Source: Thiocapsa bogorovii (GTDB lineage Bacteria > Pseudomonadota > Gammaproteobacteria > Chromatiales > Chromatiaceae). Taken from it: DNA of 64,000 nucleotides. The stretch is from contig NZ_CP089309.1 of assembly GCF_021228795.1 (NCBI RefSeq), positions 3,038,001 to 3,102,000 on the forward strand, written 5' to 3'. The notes below the pieces were generated by a model, which did no database searches, was not told the DNA's origin, and was given only the letters and a program-made list of their open reading frames with translations. Shown here one piece after another: positions 8,721 to 18,773 of the stretch. Both the position numbers and the translations under genes were made by a program. The first letter of the stretch is position 1; every line of letters starts with the position of its first letter.

Positions 8721-10493
8721 ATGAAACAGGCCATCACCGATCTGATCCGCACGGCACTCGCGAGCCTCGTCGACGCCCCGACGGGCTACGCCGACGGGCT
8801 TCCCGCCCCCCAAGTGGATCGAACCAAGGACACATCTCACGGCGATTTCGCGACCAACGTCGCGATGGTGCTCGCCAAGCGTCTGAGCGCCAAGCCGCGC
8901 GAGGTCGCGCAACGCCTCTTGGACGCCCTGCCTCCTTCCCCGCTGATCGCGCGTGCAGAGATCGCAGGCCCGGGCTTCATCAACTTCTTTCTGGCCGAGG
9001 ACGCCTATCGCAGGCTGATCCCCGAGATCCTGAGCGCGGGCCCTGCCTTCGGGCTCAGCCGAATCGGTGCCGGGCGGCGCGTGCAGGTTGAGTTCGTCTC
9101 GGCCAACCCGACTGGACCTCTGCACGTCGGGCATGGTCGCGGGGCCGCCTATGGTGCGGTTGTTGCCGATCTGCTCGCGGCGGTCGGGTTCGACGTGCAC
9201 CGCGAGTATTACGTCAACGACGCCGGACGGCAGATGGACATCCTCGCCAGCTCCGTCTGGCTGAGATATCTCGAGCTGTGCGGCGAGGAGCTGACCTTTC
9301 CGAGCAACGGTTACAAGGGCGACTATGTCTGGGATATCGCCGCGACGCTGCATCGCGAGCACGGCGACGCCTATCGGGTGGATGCGCCCACGGTCTTTGC
9401 CGGCCTTCCGCCCGATGCGCTGCCCGACGGACAGGGCGGCGGCGATAAGGAGGCGCATATCGACGGGGTCATCGCCGCCGCGAAACAGCTGCTGGGCGAC
9501 AACCGCTACCGCTATGTCTTCGAGCTGGGGCTGAACACCATCCTGGACGACATTCGCGAGGACCTGGCTCAGTTCGGCGTCGAGTATCAGGAGTGGTACT
9601 CGGAACGCACGCTCGCCGAGAGCGGGGCCGTCACCCGGGCGATCGAGCGACTGCGCGAGGCCGGTCATGTCTACGAGCGCAACGGCGCGCTCTGGTTTCG
9701 CTCCAGCGCCTTCGGCGACGAGAAGGATCGGGTTGTGGTGCGCGAGAACGGTCAGAGCACCTATTTCGCCTCCGACATCGCCTATCATATGGACAAGCTC
9801 GAGCGCGGCTTCGAGCGCGTCATCGACATCTGGGGCGCGGATCACCACGGCTATGTCCCACGTGTAAAGGCGGCGCTCCAGGCGATGGGTGACGACGTCG
9901 AGCGCCTCGAGGTCCTCCTGGTGCAGTTCGCGATCCTCTATCGCGGGGGCGAGAAGGCGCAGATGTCGACACGCTCGGGCGAGTTCGTGACCCTGCGCCA
10001 GCTGCGCAAGGAGGTCGGGCGCGATGCCGCGCGCTTCTTCTACGTCATGCGCCGTTGCGAGCAGCATCTGGATTTCGACCTGGATCTAGCCAAGTCCGAA
10101 TCCTCCGACAATCCTGTCTACTACGTCCAATACGCCCACGCCCGAGTGTGCAGCGTGCTGCGGCAGGCCGCGGAAAAGGGCATGCCGGTGGAGCCGAGCC
10201 CCGGTGTCGAGAATCTGGAGCGACTGACCGAGTCGCATGAGCTGGCACTGCAGCGTTCCCTGGCGCGCTATCCCGAAGTGGTCGAAGCGGCGGCGCTCAA
10301 GGCCGAGCCTCATCTGCTGACCCATTATCTACGCGAGCTGGCGAACGAGCTCCACACCTACTACAACGCCCATCAGTTCCTGGTCGCGGATGCGGGGCTG
10401 CGCGACGCACGGATCAAGCTGATCCTGGCGGTGCGCGAGGTACTGCGCAACGGATTGGGTCTGCTCGGCGTCTCCGCTCCGGAGGCCATGTGA
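8721..10493 (+). CDS. argS: Arginyl-tRNA synthetase
   Basis: Class I aminoacyl-tRNA synthetase charging tRNA-Arg. 590 residues, typical. The N-terminal Add-1 domain starts [17 protein letters not shown]; the HIGH motif appears as [13 protein letters not shown], the KMSKS-like loop as [15 protein letters not shown], and the end has the DALR anticodon-binding domain ([29 protein letters not shown]). I chose the ATG at 8721, since an upstream in-frame start at 8652 would add 23 residues unlike the family. The next gene starts 1 bp after the stop, as in other gammaproteobacteria where argS is followed by a SPOR protein. Confidence 0.97.
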   Translation: MKQAITDLIRTALASLVDAPTGYADGLPAPQVDRTKDTSHGDFATNVAMVLAKRLSAKPREVAQRLLDALPPSPLIARAEIAGPGFINFFLAEDAYRRLIPEILSAGPAFGLSRIGAGRRVQVEFVSANPTGPLHVGHGRGAAYGAVVADLLAAVGFDVHREYYVNDAGRQMDILASSVWLRYLELCGEELTFPSNGYKGDYVWDIAATLHREHGDAYRVDAPTVFAGLPPDALPDGQGGGDKEAHIDGVIAAAKQLLGDNRYRYVFELGLNTILDDIREDLAQFGVEYQEWYSERTLAESGAVTRAIERLREAGHVYERNGALWFRSSAFGDEKDRVVVRENGQSTYFASDIAYHMDKLERGFERVIDIWGADHHGYVPRVKAALQAMGDDVERLEVLLVQFAILYRGGEKAQMSTRSGEFVTLRQLRKEVGRDAARFFYVMRRCEQHLDFDLDLAKSESSDNPVYYVQYAHARVCSVLRQAAEKGMPVEPSPGVENLERLTESHELALQRSLARYPEVVEAAALKAEPHLLTHYLRELANELHTYYNAHQFLVADAGLRDARIKLILAVREVLRNGLGLLGVSAPEAM

Positions 10494-10494
10494 G

Positions 10495-11082
10495 ATGAGC
10501 AGGGATTATCGGCGGGCGAGCCTCGCGCGGGCGACGCCGCGGCGCGGCAAGCAGGGTCGTTCCTGTCTCTGGTGGTTCTTGTTCGGCGGGATGCTGGGAG
10601 CCTTCGGGGTCGGTCTCTATTGGACTCAGAATCCGGACGCCATGCAGACGACACCCGCCGTCGTGCCGGCCAAGATCGAACGACCCGCGGCGGCGCCTCC
10701 GAGCTTCGAGTTTCCCAACCTGCTGCGCGATACGGAGGTCGATATCGCGCCGCCGCCACCGCCGCCGCCCGCCGCGCCGCGTCCCGAGCCTCCGGCCACT
10801 GCCGACACGGTGCAGCCGACCCCGGCGGTACCGACCTCATCGAACGGCAAAGGCTACCTGGTCCAAGTCGGATCCTTCAGGCGCGCGAGCGATGCCGAGC
10901 GACTGAAGGCGGAGCTCGCGCTGCTCGGCATCTCGAGTCGTGTAGAGAAAGCGACCATCCCGAGCGGCGAGACCTATCATCGTGTGCGCACCGGTCCCTA
11001 CGCCGATCAGGCTGCCCTCGACAAGGTTCGCGCCCTGTTGAAACGCAACGGCAAGGATGCGATGACGATCCCGGTCAAGTGA
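10495..11082 (+). CDS. SPOR-domain membrane protein (FtsN-like)
   Basis: 195 residues. A short basic cytoplasmic N-terminus is followed by one membrane segment (about residues 24-42, LWWFLFGGMLGAFGVGLYW), a proline-rich linker with runs of prolines around residues 84-92, and a C-terminal SPOR domain (YLVQVGSFRRASDAERLKAE, HRVRTGPYADQAALDKVRA). SPOR domains bind denuded septal peptidoglycan, so a divisome or cell-wall role is likely. Position directly behind argS matches the place of ftsN-like genes in pseudomonads, but the short length leaves open whether it is FtsN itself. Confidence 0.88.
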   Translation: MSRDYRRASLARATPRRGKQGRSCLWWFLFGGMLGAFGVGLYWTQNPDAMQTTPAVVPAKIERPAAAPPSFEFPNLLRDTEVDIAPPPPPPPAAPRPEPPATADTVQPTPAVPTSSNGKGYLVQVGSFRRASDAERLKAELALLGISSRVEKATIPSGETYHRVRTGPYADQAALDKVRALLKRNGKDAMTIPVK

Positions 11083-11123
11083 GCTTGATCGGCGGCGCCG
11101 GTGACCGATTCCGCCGCGCGGAC

Positions 11124-11789
11124 CTACCCCAGCTCGAGCGTCTCGCCGGAGGCGACATAGATTGCACGCTCGGCGACGTTGGTCGCCCGATCCGCAACCC
11201 GCTCGTAGTTGTGCACGATCCATAGGAGGTAGGTCCCGGTCGCGGCGAAATCCGGATCGGCGCGCATCATGTTCAGCACGCGCTGTATGACGGCTTGCTC
11301 GTTGCTGTCGACCTGATCCTCGCGTGCGATGCTCGCCCGGGCACCCTGCTCGTCTTGACCGCAGGTGAAGGCGTCCAATGCCTCGCCGAGCATGGCGATC
11401 GCATCCCCGGCGACATCCACGATCGCCTCGACCGATTCGCTCGGGAACCGCGTCTCTCCTGCTCTGCGCAGGATGCGAGCGACATCGGCGGCATAGTCCC
11501 CGATCCGCTCAAGCTCCGAGACCAGCTCCATACAAGCGCCGATGGCACGCAAATCCGCGCCGGCCGGCTTGTACGCCGCGAGCGTCACCAGGCATTCCTG
11601 CTCAAGCACACGCCGCTGCTGATTGATCTGCGCGTCCCCTTCGATGATGCGCTCGGCCAGCTCGAGGTCATGTCGGCTTAGGCAAGCCACGGATTGGTTC
11701 AAGGCGGCGATGACCAGCTTTCCCAGGTCGCCGACCGCGCTCTGCAGCTGCGCGCGGCGGCGCTGCACCAGATTGATGTTCTCGCTCAT
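11124..11789 (-). CDS. phoU: PhoU-family regulator
   Basis: 221 residues, all helical, with two PhoU three-helix repeats. Typical sequences are MELVSELERIGDYAADVARI in the first repeat and WIVHNYERVADRATNVAERA in the second; the E..R..D pattern binds metal clusters in the family. PhoU dampens the phosphate regulon by acting on PhoR and the Pst transporter. Here it stands alone, convergent with the SPOR gene and without pst or phoB/R genes nearby, so a paralogue with another partner is possible. Confidence 0.88.
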   Translation of the reverse strand: MSENINLVQRRRAQLQSAVGDLGKLVIAALNQSVACLSRHDLELAERIIEGDAQINQQRRVLEQECLVTLAAYKPAGADLRAIGACMELVSELERIGDYAADVARILRRAGETRFPSESVEAIVDVAGDAIAMLGEALDAFTCGQDEQGARASIAREDQVDSNEQAVIQRVLNMMRADPDFAATGTYLLWIVHNYERVADRATNVAERAIYVASGETLELG

Positions 11790-12062
11790 CCATCGTCCCC
11801 TGTGTCTTGTGTCGACGCCGTCGAACGTCCGAGGGTCTCGGCGCCGGGCCTATTCCGAACGCACGCGGGTTTTTTCACCATTGCACGCGCCGCGCACGCC
11901 GGGCCGGTGTTGCGTCTCCTCGCCCCCAGAGGCCGTGATGCCTTGTCGGCATACCTCACCACACGCGCTCGGGAAACAGCCTGCGTTTTGGAACGCCGCG
12001 CGCGCTCGGTATAACATAAGCACGCCGACCCGCCTAGATTGGAATCCGACGCGCCACCCGAT

Positions 12063-12731
12063 ATGACCCTCACGACCGACATGGATTCCGCGTACGCGCC
12101 GACGACGATCTGCGTGACCCGTCACGGCGAAACCGACTGGAACATCACCGGGGTTTTGCAGGGATGGATCGATGTCCCACTCAACGAGAACGGCCGACAA
12201 CAGGCACTCGAAATGGCCGATGCCTTCAGAGGCTCCGCCTTTTCGCGTGTTTGGACAAGCCCCCTGAGCAGGGCGGCCGAGACCGCGCGGATCGTCGCCG
12301 AGGTCCTGGAACTGCCCCCGCCGATCCGCTGTGAAGGCTTGAAGGAGCGGAATTTCGGCCGGATCCAGGGAATGACCAAACGGAATCTGTCGATACGGCA
12401 TCCGGGTCTGCATGCGAACATCCTGCGCAGAGACCCTGACTGTCGATTCGACGACGGCGAGTCGCCGGATGAGTTCGCCGATCGGGTCGTCCGCGCATTG
12501 CACGAGATGGCCGGCCGGCATCCCGGCGAACGTGTTCTGGCCGTCACGCACGGTTGGGTCATGGATGTCATCACCCGGTATGTCAGACAATTGCCGCGGA
12601 CCCTGGTGCTGGATATGAAGCGCAAGAACGGGGAGTCCCTTTGGCTTTTGGTGACGGCGGGATCGGCCTTTACGGTCTCCGATGCCGGTGGCGGTATGCA
12701 GGTCTCAAGCGGCTCGGGCGATCGAGTTTGA
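12063..12731 (+). CDS. Histidine phosphatase family protein (phosphoglycerate-mutase-like)
   Basis: About 222 residues. The catalytic RHGE motif occurs in TRHGETDWNITGVLQGWIDV, followed by SPLSRAAETARIV and the second histidine in VLAVTHGWVMDV. These identify the branch that includes cofactor-dependent phosphoglycerate mutases, CobC-type and broad-specificity phosphatases; substrate cannot be read from sequence. An internal acidic segment (RRDPDCRFDDGESPDEFADR) is normal for the phosphatase subgroup. Start is uncertain: a TTG at 12039, ATG at 12063 and ATG at 12081 are in frame and none has a clear ribosome binding site. Confidence 0.85.
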   Translation: MTLTTDMDSAYAPTTICVTRHGETDWNITGVLQGWIDVPLNENGRQQALEMADAFRGSAFSRVWTSPLSRAAETARIVAEVLELPPPIRCEGLKERNFGRIQGMTKRNLSIRHPGLHANILRRDPDCRFDDGESPDEFADRVVRALHEMAGRHPGERVLAVTHGWVMDVITRYVRQLPRTLVLDMKRKNGESLWLLVTAGSAFTVSDAGGGMQVSSGSGDRV

Positions 12732-12868
12732 TCGGTGCCGGTGCGCGGATCGATGCTTTTTTGCCCCTGCGACGGGCTCGGTTCGACGGAACCTCAAGCG
12801 CGGACGTCCGCCTGGGGAGCGGTCTGAGAATCAGCCAAGCAACTCGACGTGAGAATGACGGTGGGACG

Positions 12869-12889
12869 GTTGTTGTCATCGACAACGAC
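12869..12889. terminator. Weak hairpin between convergent genes
   Basis: GTTGTTGTC (12869-12877) pairs with GACAACGAC (12881-12889) with one mismatch and a 3-nt loop. It lies between the ends of the convergent phosphatase and GGDEF/EAL genes, where a bidirectional terminator would be useful, but there is no T-run. Confidence 0.25.
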
Positions 12890-12929
12890 AACGACTAGCG
12901 TGGGAGCTCGACGTACTGTTGGCGCGTGA

Positions 12930-15227
12930 CTAAGTCTTTTCCGAGCGATAGCGGGATGTCAGTTCCTCCGCTCCGACCGCTTTGCCAAAGAAATAACCCT
13001 GCGCCTCGTCGCAGCCGCCGCGAATCAGCATCTCGGCCTGCGCGGATGTTTCGACGCCTTCGGCGAGCACGCCCAGTCCCAAACTGCGCGCCAGGCCGAT
13101 GATCGCGTACACGATGGATTCGTCGTCGCTGCCGGTCAGCAGCCGCTCGATGAAGGAGCGATCGATCTTCAGGCGTCGAATCGCCAAGCGCTTGATGCAC
13201 GCCAGCGACGAGCAGCCGGTGCCGAAGTCGTCCACCGCCAGTGCGATGCCGAGCCCGCTGAGCTGCTCCAGATTGGCGATCGTGCCTGCGGGGTGATCCA
13301 TAAGGGATGCCTCGGTCAGATCCAGTTCCAAACGCCGCGGATCGATCCCGGTTCGGGCGAGGATCGATTCGACCTGCACCGCCACGTCGCTGCTCTGAAT
13401 CCTGTGTGCCGAGAAATTGACGGCGAGTCGCGGTATCGAGAATCCGCATCGACCCCAGGCGGCGAACTGTGCACAGGCGTGCTCGAGGACCCAGAGATCC
13501 AGTTGATCGATCAACCCGATGTCGTTTGCCAAGGGCAGGAATTGGGCAGGAGACAGCAGGCCCAGCCTCGGATGGTTCCAACGGCACAGGACCTCGACGC
13601 CACACAGCCGGCTGTCCGCCAGGCGGACCTGGGGTTGATATTCGAGCATCAACTCGTCGCGCGGGAGCGCATTCCGCAACTCTTGCTCCAGGCGCAGGCG
13701 CTCCGCGGCTCCTTCCGACATCTCCGGATCGAAGAATCTGAAGCCGTTGCGGCCGGCCGCCTTGGCGCGGTACATGGCGATGTCGGCGTGCCTGATCAGG
13801 GTGTCGGCATCGGCTCCGTCGAGCGGGTAGATGCCGATGCCGATACTCAAGCTGAGAAAGAGCTCGCGACCTTCCACGTCGAAAGGTGTCGCAAAGAGAT
13901 CGAGCAGACGTCTGGCGAGGATCGCCGCGTCGTTGGGTTCTTGAACATCCTCGGAGATGACGACGAACTCGTCGCCTCCCAATCGTGCGACGGTATCGCT
14001 CGCCCGCACGGCTTGCATCAAGCGTACGGCAACCTGTTTTAGCAGGAGGTCGCCGACGGGATGCCCGAGGGTGTCGTTGACGATCTTGAATCGGTCCAAG
14101 TCCAGGAAGAGGAGCGCCGTCTCGCCGCCGCGTCTGATCGTGCGGGGGATCGCCTCCTCCAAGCGCTGGCGGAAGAGGCTCCGGTTCGGGAGTCCGGTGA
14201 GTACGTCGTGCTGTGCCAGAAAGTGCAGCTGCTCGCGCGAGCGTTTCAGCTCGGTGATGTCGCGATTCACGCCTCGGCGTCCCAGAAAATCCCCCGATTC
14301 GCCGAAGACCGGAGTACAGGAATGCTCGATCCAGGATTCATGCCCATCAAGGTGACGGACACGCAGCTCGAGCGGTGCGATACCGCCCGACGCGTCGCCG
14401 AGATGGGCCTTGAGATGTTGTTCCCAGAGGCGGCGATCATCCGGATGAAGCAGGCGACCGAAGAGGTCCGCATCGGCGATGAAGGCCGCCGACGGATAGC
14501 CGGTGAGGCGGGTGCAGGCCGGCGACACATATCGATACTGCCCGTCCGGCCCGATCCAGTATTCCCAGTCGGAGCTGAACTCGGCGATCACGCGATAGCG
14601 CTCGCGACTCTCGCGCAATGCCTCGCGTTGCACGACAGCCTCGGTGCGGTCGACGACGGCGCAGAGGACGCGCCGCCCTTCGTTCTCGTCGGTCGGCAGC
14701 GCGGCCATGTGGAGGTCGCCGATGAAGACCTCGCCGGCCTTGGTGCGGAACTTCAGCTCCTGAAGATCGATCGGCTCCTCCGGGCACAGATGCGCGAGCG
14801 CGTGAATAGCCGGGCCGCGGTCGGGCTCCTCGATCAGCCGGACGAAGAAGTACTGGTGATAGACCGTGTCGCGAAGACCGAATAGACGTCTTGCCTCCTC
14901 GTTGGCCTCCTTGACGAGCCCCTGTCCGTCGATGACCAGCTCGGCCACGGGCAGGCTATCGAAGAAGGTCATGAAGCGGTTCAGGACGGTCTGGGTCCGA
15001 TGATGACTGCGCTGCAGCTCCTCGTTTTGGATCTCCAGCTCAGCCTGATAAATGCGCAGGCTCTCCACCAGAGCCGTTTGGTCGACGTCCTTGCCGACAA
15101 GGAGTTTTTCGGCCAGATCGAAGTGACCCTGCCGCAGTGCGAGGAGCGCGCGTGTACGCAGCTCCTCGTCGGAAATCTCCAACGGATTGGCGGGGTTCGT
15201 TCCTCGGTGATCGGTTGCCGTCGTCAT
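12930..15227 (-). CDS. PAS-GGDEF-EAL cyclic-di-GMP turnover protein
   Basis: 765 residues. Order: helical N-terminus with a coiled coil (YQAELEIQNEELQRSHHRTQ), a first PAS (LPVAELVIDGQGLVKEANEE), a second PAS with PAC (YRVIAEFSSDWEYWIGPDGQ, RGVNRDITELKRSREQL), a GGDEF domain with an intact RLGGDEFVV active site, and an EAL domain. The EAL signature reads EVL (CGVEVLCRWNHP), while the downstream motifs NFSAHR, LDLTEASLM, VDDFGTG, LKIDRSFI and AEGVET are present, so phosphodiesterase activity is plausible. I chose the ATG at 15227: it lies 4 bp beyond the stop of the upstream CheB-CheR gene and has GAGGG about 8 nt before it. Last gene of the LOV/CheB-CheR operon. Confidence 0.93.
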   Translation of the reverse strand: MTTATDHRGTNPANPLEISDEELRTRALLALRQGHFDLAEKLLVGKDVDQTALVESLRIYQAELEIQNEELQRSHHRTQTVLNRFMTFFDSLPVAELVIDGQGLVKEANEEARRLFGLRDTVYHQYFFVRLIEEPDRGPAIHALAHLCPEEPIDLQELKFRTKAGEVFIGDLHMAALPTDENEGRRVLCAVVDRTEAVVQREALRESRERYRVIAEFSSDWEYWIGPDGQYRYVSPACTRLTGYPSAAFIADADLFGRLLHPDDRRLWEQHLKAHLGDASGGIAPLELRVRHLDGHESWIEHSCTPVFGESGDFLGRRGVNRDITELKRSREQLHFLAQHDVLTGLPNRSLFRQRLEEAIPRTIRRGGETALLFLDLDRFKIVNDTLGHPVGDLLLKQVAVRLMQAVRASDTVARLGGDEFVVISEDVQEPNDAAILARRLLDLFATPFDVEGRELFLSLSIGIGIYPLDGADADTLIRHADIAMYRAKAAGRNGFRFFDPEMSEGAAERLRLEQELRNALPRDELMLEYQPQVRLADSRLCGVEVLCRWNHPRLGLLSPAQFLPLANDIGLIDQLDLWVLEHACAQFAAWGRCGFSIPRLAVNFSAHRIQSSDVAVQVESILARTGIDPRRLELDLTEASLMDHPAGTIANLEQLSGLGIALAVDDFGTGCSSLACIKRLAIRRLKIDRSFIERLLTGSDDESIVYAIIGLARSLGLGVLAEGVETSAQAEMLIRGGCDEAQGYFFGKAVGAEELTSRYRSEKT

Positions 15228-15231
15228 GTCG

Positions 15232-18183
15232 CTAGCCCTCGTTGCCGGCTTCGGTCCACTGACTGACATTGATATGGCTGACGATCACGCCGCCACCGAC
15301 GTGTCGAATCGGTGCGACGTGCATGGAGAACCAGCGTTTCTCGTGCGGAGAGTGGCAGGGGTACTCCATTGCAAAACCGTCGCGTCGTCCATCGAGGACC
15401 GCGCGGATGCCCTCCAATGCGGTCCGCCCCCCGGGGCTATCGTCGCCCGAGCCGCCATCGCACGCGGTGAGATAGTTGGAGCCGACGCCCGAGACCTTCA
15501 GATCGGGGTCGCCGTTGGCGGCAGCGAACTCGCGCCAGGCGCGATTCACCAGCGTGATCACGCCTTTCGGATCCAGCACGGCGACATGCTCCGGGAGTGA
15601 ATCGAGCACGGCCTGCATGCGCTCGACATCGTAGAGCGTGGTGATGTCGACGAAGGTCGCGACCGCACCGCGCGCCTCGTTCGGACGCACCGCGTAGGGC
15701 AAGACGCGCGCGAGATAGACGCGCCCGTTGGCGGCATGGATCTCGCGCTGGAGCATCTCGCCGCTGTCGACGGTGCGATGCAGCTCGTCGATGAAGCTCG
15801 GATACTGAAGCAGGTTCGCAAAATCGTCGATGGGCCGCCCCAGATCACCGTTGCGGATCTTGAAGAGGCTGGTCGCCTCGGGCGTGAAACGCGTCAGGCG
15901 CAGCGACGAATCGACGAAAACGGTGGCGATGGCTGCGGCCTTGGCCATGCTGTCCAGATCGGCATTGAGCCGATTGAGGATCTCGATCTTCTCCTGGTTC
16001 TCGGCGTTGACCGTGTAAAGCTCCTCGTTGACCGATTGAAGCTCCTCGTTCGAGCTTTGAAGCTCCTCGTTGGAGGCCATCAGCTCCTCGTTGGTCGCCT
16101 GCAGCTCTTCGTTTGCGGTCTCAAGCTCCTCGATCGTTGCCTGCAAGCTCTCGCGCGTCGCATTCAGCTCGCGCTCGAGCGTCTCCATACGCTGGATCGT
16201 CTCGCGATCGATGTTGATCGTCTCCATGCCCGCCGTGCTCGCGAACGTCTCGATCGGAAGCGGCTCGGGCTTAGGCTCGAAGGAGAGCAAAAGATGCGAC
16301 TCGCCCTGAATCACGTCGAACGGCCGCACCACGAGACGCAGCCGCTGCGAGGAACCGTTCGCGAGTTCGATGGTTAGGATATCCGAGCGCAAGGGAGTGG
16401 CGCTGCGCATCGCCTTGTGCAGGAGTGCTTGGGCGACCGGTGCGAGCGGGGCCGCAAGCAGCTTGGCGACATCCAGGGTCGCACTGCCCTCGGCGATGCG
16501 TAGATAGTCGCCGACCGCGCCGTAGACGTGGAGCAGCTCGAAGCGATTGCTGAGCAAGAGGCTGGCAGGGGCATAGCCGCGCAGCAGCATCGACTGCCCG
16601 GCGTCGATGACTGCGGCATCGCTGGCGAGTTGATGACCGCGCCGCCCGGGCCGACGCCCCGGGGCGCCGGCAACACGCGCTGCGAGCGGTGTATTGGCCA
16701 GATCCAGCGGCAGCGACAGATGGCGCAGGATCCGGTAGATCTTGTGCTTGGAGCTCACGGCGGTGAAGTCCGACTGGAGCTCGGCCAAGGTCTCGCTCGG
16801 TCCCAGGAAGAGGAAGCCGCCGGGCGCCAACGCATACTGGATGCGGCGCAGCGCCCGCTCCTGGGCCTGGGTGCGGAAATAGATCAGGAGGTTGCGACAC
16901 GAGACCAGATCCATTCGCGTAAAGGGCGGATCTTCGAGCAAGTTATGCTTGGCGAAGACGATGCTCTGGCGGATCTCGTTTTTGACGACGAAGTGGTTGC
17001 CGCGTTTGTAGAAGAAGCGCTCGATGCGCTCCGGGGAGAGCTCCGCCGTGATCGCCTCCGAGAAGACCCCGGCACCCCCGACCTCGACGTTCTGCTGCTC
17101 CACGTCGGTTGCGAACAGCTTGAAGTTCGGCCAGCGTCGCGCACGGTCGAAGGCCTCGGCAAACAAGATCGCCAGGCTATAGGCCTCTTCGCCGGTGGAG
17201 GCGCCCGCCACCCACACCCGGATCGGTTGGTTCTCGCCCCGTTCCGCAACGATGGTCTTCACGACCGTCTCGGCGAGGATGTCGAAGGTCTCCGGGTCGC
17301 GGAAGAAACTGGTCACCGGGATCAACATCTCGCGGCGCAGGACCGCCAGCTCGCCCCGATCGTTGTCGAGCAGCCGGACATAGTTGGCGAGATCCGGGGT
17401 GTGGCGGACCTGCATCCGCCGCTCGATTCGGCGCATCACGGTCGCCGGCTTGTATTCCCGAAAGTTGATGCCGCCCTGATGCTGCAACAGGTGCATCGTC
17501 TCCTCGAAGGCGTCGTCCTTATCGATGCCCAAGCCGCGATCCTCGGGCCGGACCTTGGCGCGAGGGATCTGATGGATGTGCTCTACGATGCGCGGACCCA
17601 GCTCGTCCGGGGGCAGGATGGCGTCGACCAAGCCGGTGGCGATCGCACTGCGCGGCATGCCGTCGAACTTGGCGGACTCCGGCTCTTGGGCGAGCAACAG
17701 CCCCCCGGCGTCGTTGATGGCAACAGCTCCGCGTGTGCCGTCGGAGCCGGTACCGGAGAGCACGACGCCGATGGCATGCTTGCCGAACGCCTTGGCCACC
17801 GAGGTGAAGAAGAGGTCGATCGGCAGGGTGAGTCCGCGCGGGTTTTTCGGGGTCAGGCGCAATGCATCGCCCGAGACGCTCATCATGCTGGCCGGCGGGA
17901 TCAGATGGACCCGGTCGGGCAAGATGCGCATGTCGTGCTCGACCGTCACGACCGGCATCGAGGTGTGGCGGCCGAGCAGATTGGCCATCATGCTCTTGTG
18001 ATCCGGCGAGAGATGCTGGATCACCACGTAGGCGGCGCCCAGATCGGTCGGCAAGGACTGAAAGAAACGTTCCAAGGCATCGAGCCCGCCGGCCGACGCG
18101 CCGATCGCCACCACATAGCCGTGGAACTGCCCCGCACGTTTGAGCTCGCCCTGCGGCTGCTCGGTTTCGATCACCTTCGACAT
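15232..18183 (-). CDS. CheB-CheR fusion with coiled coil and PAS domains
   Basis: 983 residues. The CheB methylesterase domain (about 20-205) keeps its catalytic Ser ([12 protein letters not shown]), His ([10 protein letters not shown]) and Asp ([10 protein letters not shown]). The CheR methyltransferase domain follows ([42 protein letters not shown]). Next comes a region with seven-residue NEELQ-type repeats ([20 protein letters not shown]), visible in the DNA as a 21-bp period at about 16018-16140, and then two PAS-like domains. Such fusions lack the CheB receiver domain and act in sensory pathways outside the classical chemotaxis cluster. It lies between the LOV gene and the GGDEF/EAL gene on one strand. 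Confidence 0.93.
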   Translation of the reverse strand: MSKVIETEQPQGELKRAGQFHGYVVAIGASAGGLDALERFFQSLPTDLGAAYVVIQHLSPDHKSMMANLLGRHTSMPVVTVEHDMRILPDRVHLIPPASMMSVSGDALRLTPKNPRGLTLPIDLFFTSVAKAFGKHAIGVVLSGTGSDGTRGAVAINDAGGLLLAQEPESAKFDGMPRSAIATGLVDAILPPDELGPRIVEHIHQIPRAKVRPEDRGLGIDKDDAFEETMHLLQHQGGINFREYKPATVMRRIERRMQVRHTPDLANYVRLLDNDRGELAVLRREMLIPVTSFFRDPETFDILAETVVKTIVAERGENQPIRVWVAGASTGEEAYSLAILFAEAFDRARRWPNFKLFATDVEQQNVEVGGAGVFSEAITAELSPERIERFFYKRGNHFVVKNEIRQSIVFAKHNLLEDPPFTRMDLVSCRNLLIYFRTQAQERALRRIQYALAPGGFLFLGPSETLAELQSDFTAVSSKHKIYRILRHLSLPLDLANTPLAARVAGAPGRRPGRRGHQLASDAAVIDAGQSMLLRGYAPASLLLSNRFELLHVYGAVGDYLRIAEGSATLDVAKLLAAPLAPVAQALLHKAMRSATPLRSDILTIELANGSSQRLRLVVRPFDVIQGESHLLLSFEPKPEPLPIETFASTAGMETINIDRETIQRMETLERELNATRESLQATIEELETANEELQATNEELMASNEELQSSNEELQSVNEELYTVNAENQEKIEILNRLNADLDSMAKAAAIATVFVDSSLRLTRFTPEATSLFKIRNGDLGRPIDDFANLLQYPSFIDELHRTVDSGEMLQREIHAANGRVYLARVLPYAVRPNEARGAVATFVDITTLYDVERMQAVLDSLPEHVAVLDPKGVITLVNRAWREFAAANGDPDLKVSGVGSNYLTACDGGSGDDSPGGRTALEGIRAVLDGRRDGFAMEYPCHSPHEKRWFSMHVAPIRHVGGGVIVSHINVSQWTEAGNEG

Positions 18184-18233
18184 GATGGGTATTCCTTTGG
18201 CTCCTGCGCTGCCGGGTCACGGATGCCCCGGCC

Positions 18234-18695
18234 CTAGCCGGTCTCTTGGTCGGCGACACGCAACATCTCCTTGAGCCGTTCCAATTCTTCCCGAGCATGA
18301 ACCTGCTCGGTGACGTCGTACTGGACGCCGAGGAAATAGATCAGTTTGCCTTGGCGATCGTACAACGGACGAATGGAGAATCGGTTGTAGAAGAGCGCCC
18401 CGTCCTTACGATAGTTGCGCAACGTGACCGTGGTCCGCTTGCGCTCGCGAATCGCCTCGCGGACCTTCTCCAGCGCCTCCTGGTCGCGGTCTTGACCCTG
18501 GAGGATGCGGCAGTTGTGCCCGACGATCTCCTCGCGGCTGTAACCCGTGATCAACTCGAACGCCTCGTTGGCGTAGACGATCGGGTTATCCTCTTGATCC
18601 GGATCGGAGAGTGTGATGCCGTTGATCGAGGTATCGAGGATCTGAGACAACACGAAGGGGATCAGATCCGCATCTTTGTCGGCGACGAAATCCAT
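18234..18695 (-). CDS. Short LOV blue-light photoreceptor
   Basis: 153 residues: a short N-cap, one LOV (PAS) core and a C-terminal helix without an output domain. The flavin-adduct cysteine is Cys62 in GHNCRILQGQDRDQ; the flavin-contacting residues Gln67, Asn94, Asn104 and Gln125 all stand at the spacing expected in LOV domains (for example GVQYDVTE at the end). It should bind FMN and form a cysteinyl adduct in blue light. Short LOV proteins of this kind are known from Pseudomonas putida, where dimerisation through flanking helices carries the signal. The CheB-CheR gene starts 50 bp downstream, so the light signal probably feeds into that pathway. A non-photoactive PAS domain is unlikely given the complete residue set. 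Confidence 0.9.
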   Translation of the reverse strand: MDFVADKDADLIPFVLSQILDTSINGITLSDPDQEDNPIVYANEAFELITGYSREEIVGHNCRILQGQDRDQEALEKVREAIRERKRTTVTLRNYRKDGALFYNRFSIRPLYDRQGKLIYFLGVQYDVTEQVHAREELERLKEMLRVADQETG

Positions 18696-18773
18696 GGCGT
18701 GCTCTCTGCGTTGTTTCGTATCCGCCAGAGGTTAGAGGCTTTCCGTGCGAGCGGCAATGTTTGCACGCCGACC

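Noticed and set aside
16018-16140. Tandem 21-bp periodic sequence that might be a CRISPR or minisatellite
   Set aside because: It is in frame and encodes the NEELQ heptads of the CheB-CheR coiled coil; units are imperfect and have no spacers. No CRISPR array was seen in the window.
16528-18237. 569-codon plus-strand open frame opposite the CheB-CheR gene
   Set aside because: Antisense to intact CheB and CheR catalytic motifs; typical high-GC shadow.
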